Positions 44,339-47,217 of a stretch of DNA of 47,217 bases are shown here, one piece after another. Made by a program: the position numbers and the translations under genes. The notes under the pieces are model-generated. The model made no database searches and was not told the DNA's origin. It saw nothing but the letters and a program-made list of their open reading frames with translations. This stretch comes from Bacillota bacterium (lineage in GTDB: Bacteria; Bacillota; Clostridia; Oscillospirales; Acutalibacteraceae). The stretch is from assembly GCA_029008595.1 (NCBI GenBank), contig JAQXJH010000003.1, forward strand, positions 1 to 47,217, given 5' to 3'. Position 1 is the stretch's first letter; each line of letters opens with the position of its first letter.

Positions 44339-46052
44339 GCAGTTTTACAACTTTTTCCCCGCCGGGCAGCATCTGCAGATCCTCCCGCCCGAGAGCGTGC
44401 AGCCAGACCAGAAAGATCGCATACACCGGAACCGCTGCAGCGATTGCAGCCAGCACCGCAGCCTTGCCCGGAAGGAGCCGGACAAGAAGCTCGTAAACCA
44501 GCTTTGCAGCCCCGGCACAGAGCATCCCTGCCGCTGCCGGTTTCCAGAGAACCGGCAGCAGACGCACGGAGGCGCCGGAGCAGCGTTTGAGCGAAAGCAT
44601 TCCGAACACGGTGATCAATCCGTAGCAGGCAACGGTTCCGGCGCAGGCCCCCATCATATTGATCTTCGGTACGGAAACCAGCAAAAAATTGGCCGCTAAC
44701 TTCAGAATCATTCCGATCAGCAGCAGACGAACCGGAATATCGGCGCGTCCGATCGCCTGCAGCATGCTGTTGACGGGAACGGACAGCGTCATAAAGATCA
44801 CTGCGATCCCGAGCACGGAAAGCAGGGGCGCGGCGATCTGCACTCCGTTGAGCCGGCGGCCGAACAACAGCGCCAGAACCGGCTGCGAAAGCACCGCCAG
44901 TCCAAAACCGGACGGAAACGCCACCAGCGCCGATACGCGCACCACCGACTCAATGCTCTTTCTGATCTCGTCACTTCTGCCGCTGACCCATGCCGCCGTT
45001 ACCGCCGGCAGCGCGCTGGTACCGAACGACTGGGCGACCGTCGGCACCAGCGCCGACACGTTCTGCGCAATGGTATAGCAGCCGTAAAGGTACGGCGTCA
45101 GCTCATCCGGCGTAAGATTCTGCGGAATCTGCCCGATAAACCCCGAGCGCAGCACATCCGGTTCGATCGCGGCAAGGCTACGCTGCAGAAATGTGACGTC
45201 GATCAGCGTACCGAGGTTGAGCACCAGCGCGCCGAGACAGACCGGGATCGAGATCTTCAGCAGCTGCCGCATGACCGCGCCGCCCGCTTCCGCCTGCGGA
45301 GAATTTTCCAGCTCCCGCGGAGAGATCCTGTCTCCGCGAATGCGCCGGAAAAGCAATAAATAAAGAAAACCAAGGGCTGCGCCGGCCGTTACGCCGAGCA
45401 CGGCACCGGCCGCTGCCGCCGGAAGCGTCAGATTTACCGCCGATCCTGCATCCGCAGCCGGCGTGCCGAACACCGTTCCGCGTTCGGAATATTCCTCCAT
45501 TCCGCAGCGCATGACCCAATAGGCGCAGCCCAACCCGATCAGCAGCTTTCCGACCGCCTCGATGACCTGCGAAACTGCGCTGGGCGTCATATTGCGCAGG
45601 CCGACATAATAGCCGCGCTGAACCGACATCAGGCAGCAGAAAAAAAGTGTCGGCGCCAGAACGCGGATGCAAAGAGCGGAATCCGGGCTGGAAACCGCCG
45701 CGGCATAGGGTTCCGCGCCGAAATACATCACGAGCATACCGATCAGCCCGCTGAAAAAAAACAGCGGCACGGAGATCCGGTAAACGCGGCGGACGTCCTT
45801 CCACCGCCCGCCGGCCGCATTCTGCGACACCAGCCTGGAAACCGCGATCGGAAAGCCTGCCGTTGCAATGGTATAAACGGGAAGGTAAAGCTGATAGGCT
45901 GTATTGAAATACCCCATTCCCAGCTCGCCGATCAGATTGGTGAGCGGAATTTTAAAGATGGCGCCGATCACCTTGACCAACATGACGCCTGCCGAAAGAA
46001 TCACTGCGCCCTGCAGAAAAGACTGGCCCCTTTGATTGCTCTGCTGTGCCAA
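44313..46052 (-). CDS. spoVB: SpoVB/MurJ-like polysaccharide lipid flippase
   Basis: A 579-residue integral membrane protein of the MATE-like polysaccharide biosynthesis family with about 14 hydrophobic segments (first GAVILSAGVMLVKVIGAIFKIPLTNLIG). SpoVB proteins are thought to flip lipid-linked precursors for spore cortex peptidoglycan. The N-terminal GELGMGYFNTAYQLYLPVYTIATAGFPIAVSRLVSQ is typical. The start is TTG at 46052, because AAAGGAAG lies 7 bases upstream and homologues begin at this point; an extension to 46166 is not convincing. It stands ahead of mazG, as in Bacillus. Confidence 0.93.
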   Translation of the reverse strand: MAQQSNQRGQSFLQGAVILSAGVMLVKVIGAIFKIPLTNLIGELGMGYFNTAYQLYLPVYTIATAGFPIAVSRLVSQNAAGGRWKDVRRVYRISVPLFFFSGLIGMLVMYFGAEPYAAAVSSPDSALCIRVLAPTLFFCCLMSVQRGYYVGLRNMTPSAVSQVIEAVGKLLIGLGCAYWVMRCGMEEYSERGTVFGTPAADAGSAVNLTLPAAAAGAVLGVTAGAALGFLYLLLFRRIRGDRISPRELENSPQAEAGGAVMRQLLKISIPVCLGALVLNLGTLIDVTFLQRSLAAIEPDVLRSGFIGQIPQNLTPDELTPYLYGCYTIAQNVSALVPTVAQSFGTSALPAVTAAWVSGRSDEIRKSIESVVRVSALVAFPSGFGLAVLSQPVLALLFGRRLNGVQIAAPLLSVLGIAVIFMTLSVPVNSMLQAIGRADIPVRLLLIGMILKLAANFLLVSVPKINMMGACAGTVACYGLITVFGMLSLKRCSGASVRLLPVLWKPAAAGMLCAGAAKLVYELLVRLLPGKAAVLAAIAAAVPVYAIFLVWLHALGREDLQMLPGGEKVVKLLEKRGWMR

Positions 46053-46210
46053 GGGAACACTTCCTTTGCGATAGTATGTACCAGAAGTATATTCCCCTGC
46101 GCATCGCGTTATGTGTTCACATGGGACAATATGCGCCGCAATGCGTCTCCGTTCCGGCGACTGCACATCGGTATCTGCCGCCGGAAACCGCGTATGCCGG
46201 ATTTCTCCTG

Positions 46211-46232
46211 GTTCTGCCGCTCACGGCAGAAC
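46211..46232 (-). promoter_or_regulatory. Perfect stem-loop spanning the punA stop codon
   Basis: GTTCTGCCG / CGGCAGAAC, 9 perfect base pairs with a 4-base loop that holds the TGA stop codon of punA on the minus strand. No T run follows, so it is not a standard terminator. Confidence 0.5.
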
Positions 46233-47066
46233 GTCGGGCGATTCCAGCCTGCACAGAATGTTTTTGACCAGCGCGGCAAAACCGCCGGCAAACTGCCTGC
46301 TGTTGGCCACAACTTCATCATCGCTGACCGCCTGGCCGGTCATCCCTGCCGCAGGATTCGAAATAAAGGAAAGCCCGATCAGCTTCATGCCGCACTGGTG
46401 GGCCGCCATCGCCTCTGCCACGGTGGACATTCCGACGGCGTCTCCGCCCAGCAGCCGGATGGCACGGATCTCGGCCGGAGTTTCAAACTGCGGCCCCGGC
46501 ATATAAAAATACGTCCCCTCCCGCAGGACAACGCCGGCCTCTTCCGCAGCGCTGCGAACCAGCGGAAACAGCGAATGGGTGTAGGCGTCGCACATATCAA
46601 AAAAGCGCGGGCCGAACCGAAGATCCTCTGCACCGGCCAGCGGCGAACAGGCCATCAGATTGATCTGGTCGGTGATCATCATTAAATCACCGACGGAAAA
46701 AGCATGGTTGACGCCTCCGGCTGCGTTGGTCAGGATCAGGTTTTTGACCCCCAGCAGATGCAGCACGCGTACCGGGAAAACGACCTGCGAAAAAGCGAAG
46801 CCTTCGTAATGATGGAAGCGTCCGCTGAGCAGCAGCACCGGCTGCCCCGCCAGACTGCCGCACACCATTTCTCCCTTGTGCGAAGCGACCGTCGGGCGCG
46901 GAAAATTCGGGATCTCGTCATAGGGGATCCGGACCGGAGATTCCGCCTGTTCTGTCAGCAGGCCCAGCCCGGAGCCAAGCACAACGGCGGTTCGCGGAAT
47001 TCTGCCCGCCAGCCGCTGCGTAATTTCCTGCGCCGCGGCGCGGCAATCCTCATAGGAGTCTGACAT
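46221..47066 (-). CDS. punA: Purine nucleoside phosphorylase
   Basis: A 281-residue cytoplasmic trimeric PNP-type enzyme that splits purine nucleosides (inosine, guanosine) with phosphate to base and ribose-1-phosphate. Motifs: phosphate-binding VVLGSGLGLL near 30-39, SGRFHHYEG near 82, LTNAAGGVN near 105 and the substrate region GPQFETPAEIRAIRLLGGDAVGMSTV. The ATG at 47066 (MSDSYEDC) has a purine-rich site; an earlier in-frame ATG at 47099 is possible. Its relation to the spoVB group is only positional. Confidence 0.94.
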   Translation of the reverse strand: MSDSYEDCRAAAQEITQRLAGRIPRTAVVLGSGLGLLTEQAESPVRIPYDEIPNFPRPTVASHKGEMVCGSLAGQPVLLLSGRFHHYEGFAFSQVVFPVRVLHLLGVKNLILTNAAGGVNHAFSVGDLMMITDQINLMACSPLAGAEDLRFGPRFFDMCDAYTHSLFPLVRSAAEEAGVVLREGTYFYMPGPQFETPAEIRAIRLLGGDAVGMSTVAEAMAAHQCGMKLIGLSFISNPAAGMTGQAVSDDEVVANSRQFAGGFAALVKNILCRLESPDVLP

Positions 47067-47140
47067 ATTTCCAATGCACTTCCCTTCGAACGGCCGCAAA
47101 GTTTCTGCCGGACCGTCAGAATATTTCCTTTGACAAAGAC

Positions 47141-47180
47141 AAAGGGGCTCCCCGGCTGCGCATACAGTCGGACAACCCCC
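47141..47180 (-). terminator. Possible terminator upstream of punA
   Basis: Two-part stem GGGG...CCCC outside and CCGACTG / CAGCCGG inside (one wobble), followed on the minus strand by TTTGTCTTTG. It would end the gene that comes in from the window edge. Confidence 0.4.
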
Positions 47181-47196
47181 GGTTGATCAGATTCAA

Positions 47197-47217
47197 TTAC
47201 AGCTTTGCGCCGCACTT
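47197..47217 (-). CDS. Possible 3' end of a gene cut by the window edge
   Basis: Six codons (KCGAKL) and a TAA stop on the minus strand, followed by the terminator-like structure at 47141-47180. Too short to identify; listed only because a terminator follows directly. Confidence 0.2.
   Translation of the reverse strand, partial: KCGAKL

Overview
The window is a chromosomal segment of a low-GC-lineage but moderately GC-rich, anaerobic, spore-forming Firmicute, most likely a Clostridia of the Oscillospirales type. The reasons are strong purine-rich ribosome binding sites, sigma-A promoters of the TTGACA/TATAAT kind, CtsR and CIRCE heat-shock operators, protein arginine kinase McsB, a spoVB-mazG-hup-yabO-yabP-yabQ-divIC-yabR sporulation/division cluster, ferredoxin-type enzymes and an oxygen-labile class I fumarase subunit. 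No phage, insertion sequence, CRISPR array or defence island was found.

Layout. 1-950: a tRNA-Leu(UAA) on the minus strand, then about 570 bp of AT-rich non-coding DNA with two perfect dyads before gdhA (glutamate dehydrogenase). 2301-6113: an overlapping two-gene minus-strand operon, a deacetylase-like protein and a YfhO-family membrane protein, behind a clear promoter. 6271-9522: two Gfo/Idh/MocA oxidoreductases divergent from an AraC regulator. 9566-14165: the ctsR-mcsA-mcsB-clpC protein quality-control operon under a CtsR operator. 14212-16610: ktrB-ktrA potassium uptake (ktrB has no ordinary start codon) and a 51-residue, 25 percent cysteine mini-protein. 16673-19513: a PocR/AraC regulator divergent from a ferredoxin plus FAD oxidoreductase pair.

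19506-32755 reads as a glycan-use region: a membrane-bound AraC/YesN-type regulator, an LplABC-type ABC sugar importer (lipoprotein and two permeases), a DUF4838 glycosidase-like protein and, divergently, a 1422-residue sortase-anchored protein with two tandem CBM9-like modules, an Ig-like domain, a GH16 glucanase domain and an LPLTG wall anchor. I infer that surface GH16 cuts a beta-glucan, the importer takes up the products and the intracellular DUF4838 and oxidoreductase genes process them. A GH25 muramidase follows.

34474-36687 is groES-groEL with a perfect CIRCE operator. 36731-47066 is a long minus-strand series of housekeeping and sporulation genes (punA, spoVB, mazG, an ATP-grasp gene, hup, yabO, yabP, yabQ, divIC, an S1 protein, fumA without a beta subunit, an rRNA methyltransferase and a diacylglycerol-kinase-like protein), divided into several transcription units by internal promoters and terminators.

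The points most worth checking are the missing start codon of ktrB, the cysteine-rich mini-protein beside it, the ferredoxin/FAD oxidoreductase cassette with its cysteine-rich regulator, the multi-domain GH16 surface enzyme, and the palindromes in front of gdhA. I did not find a system that I can claim is wholly new.
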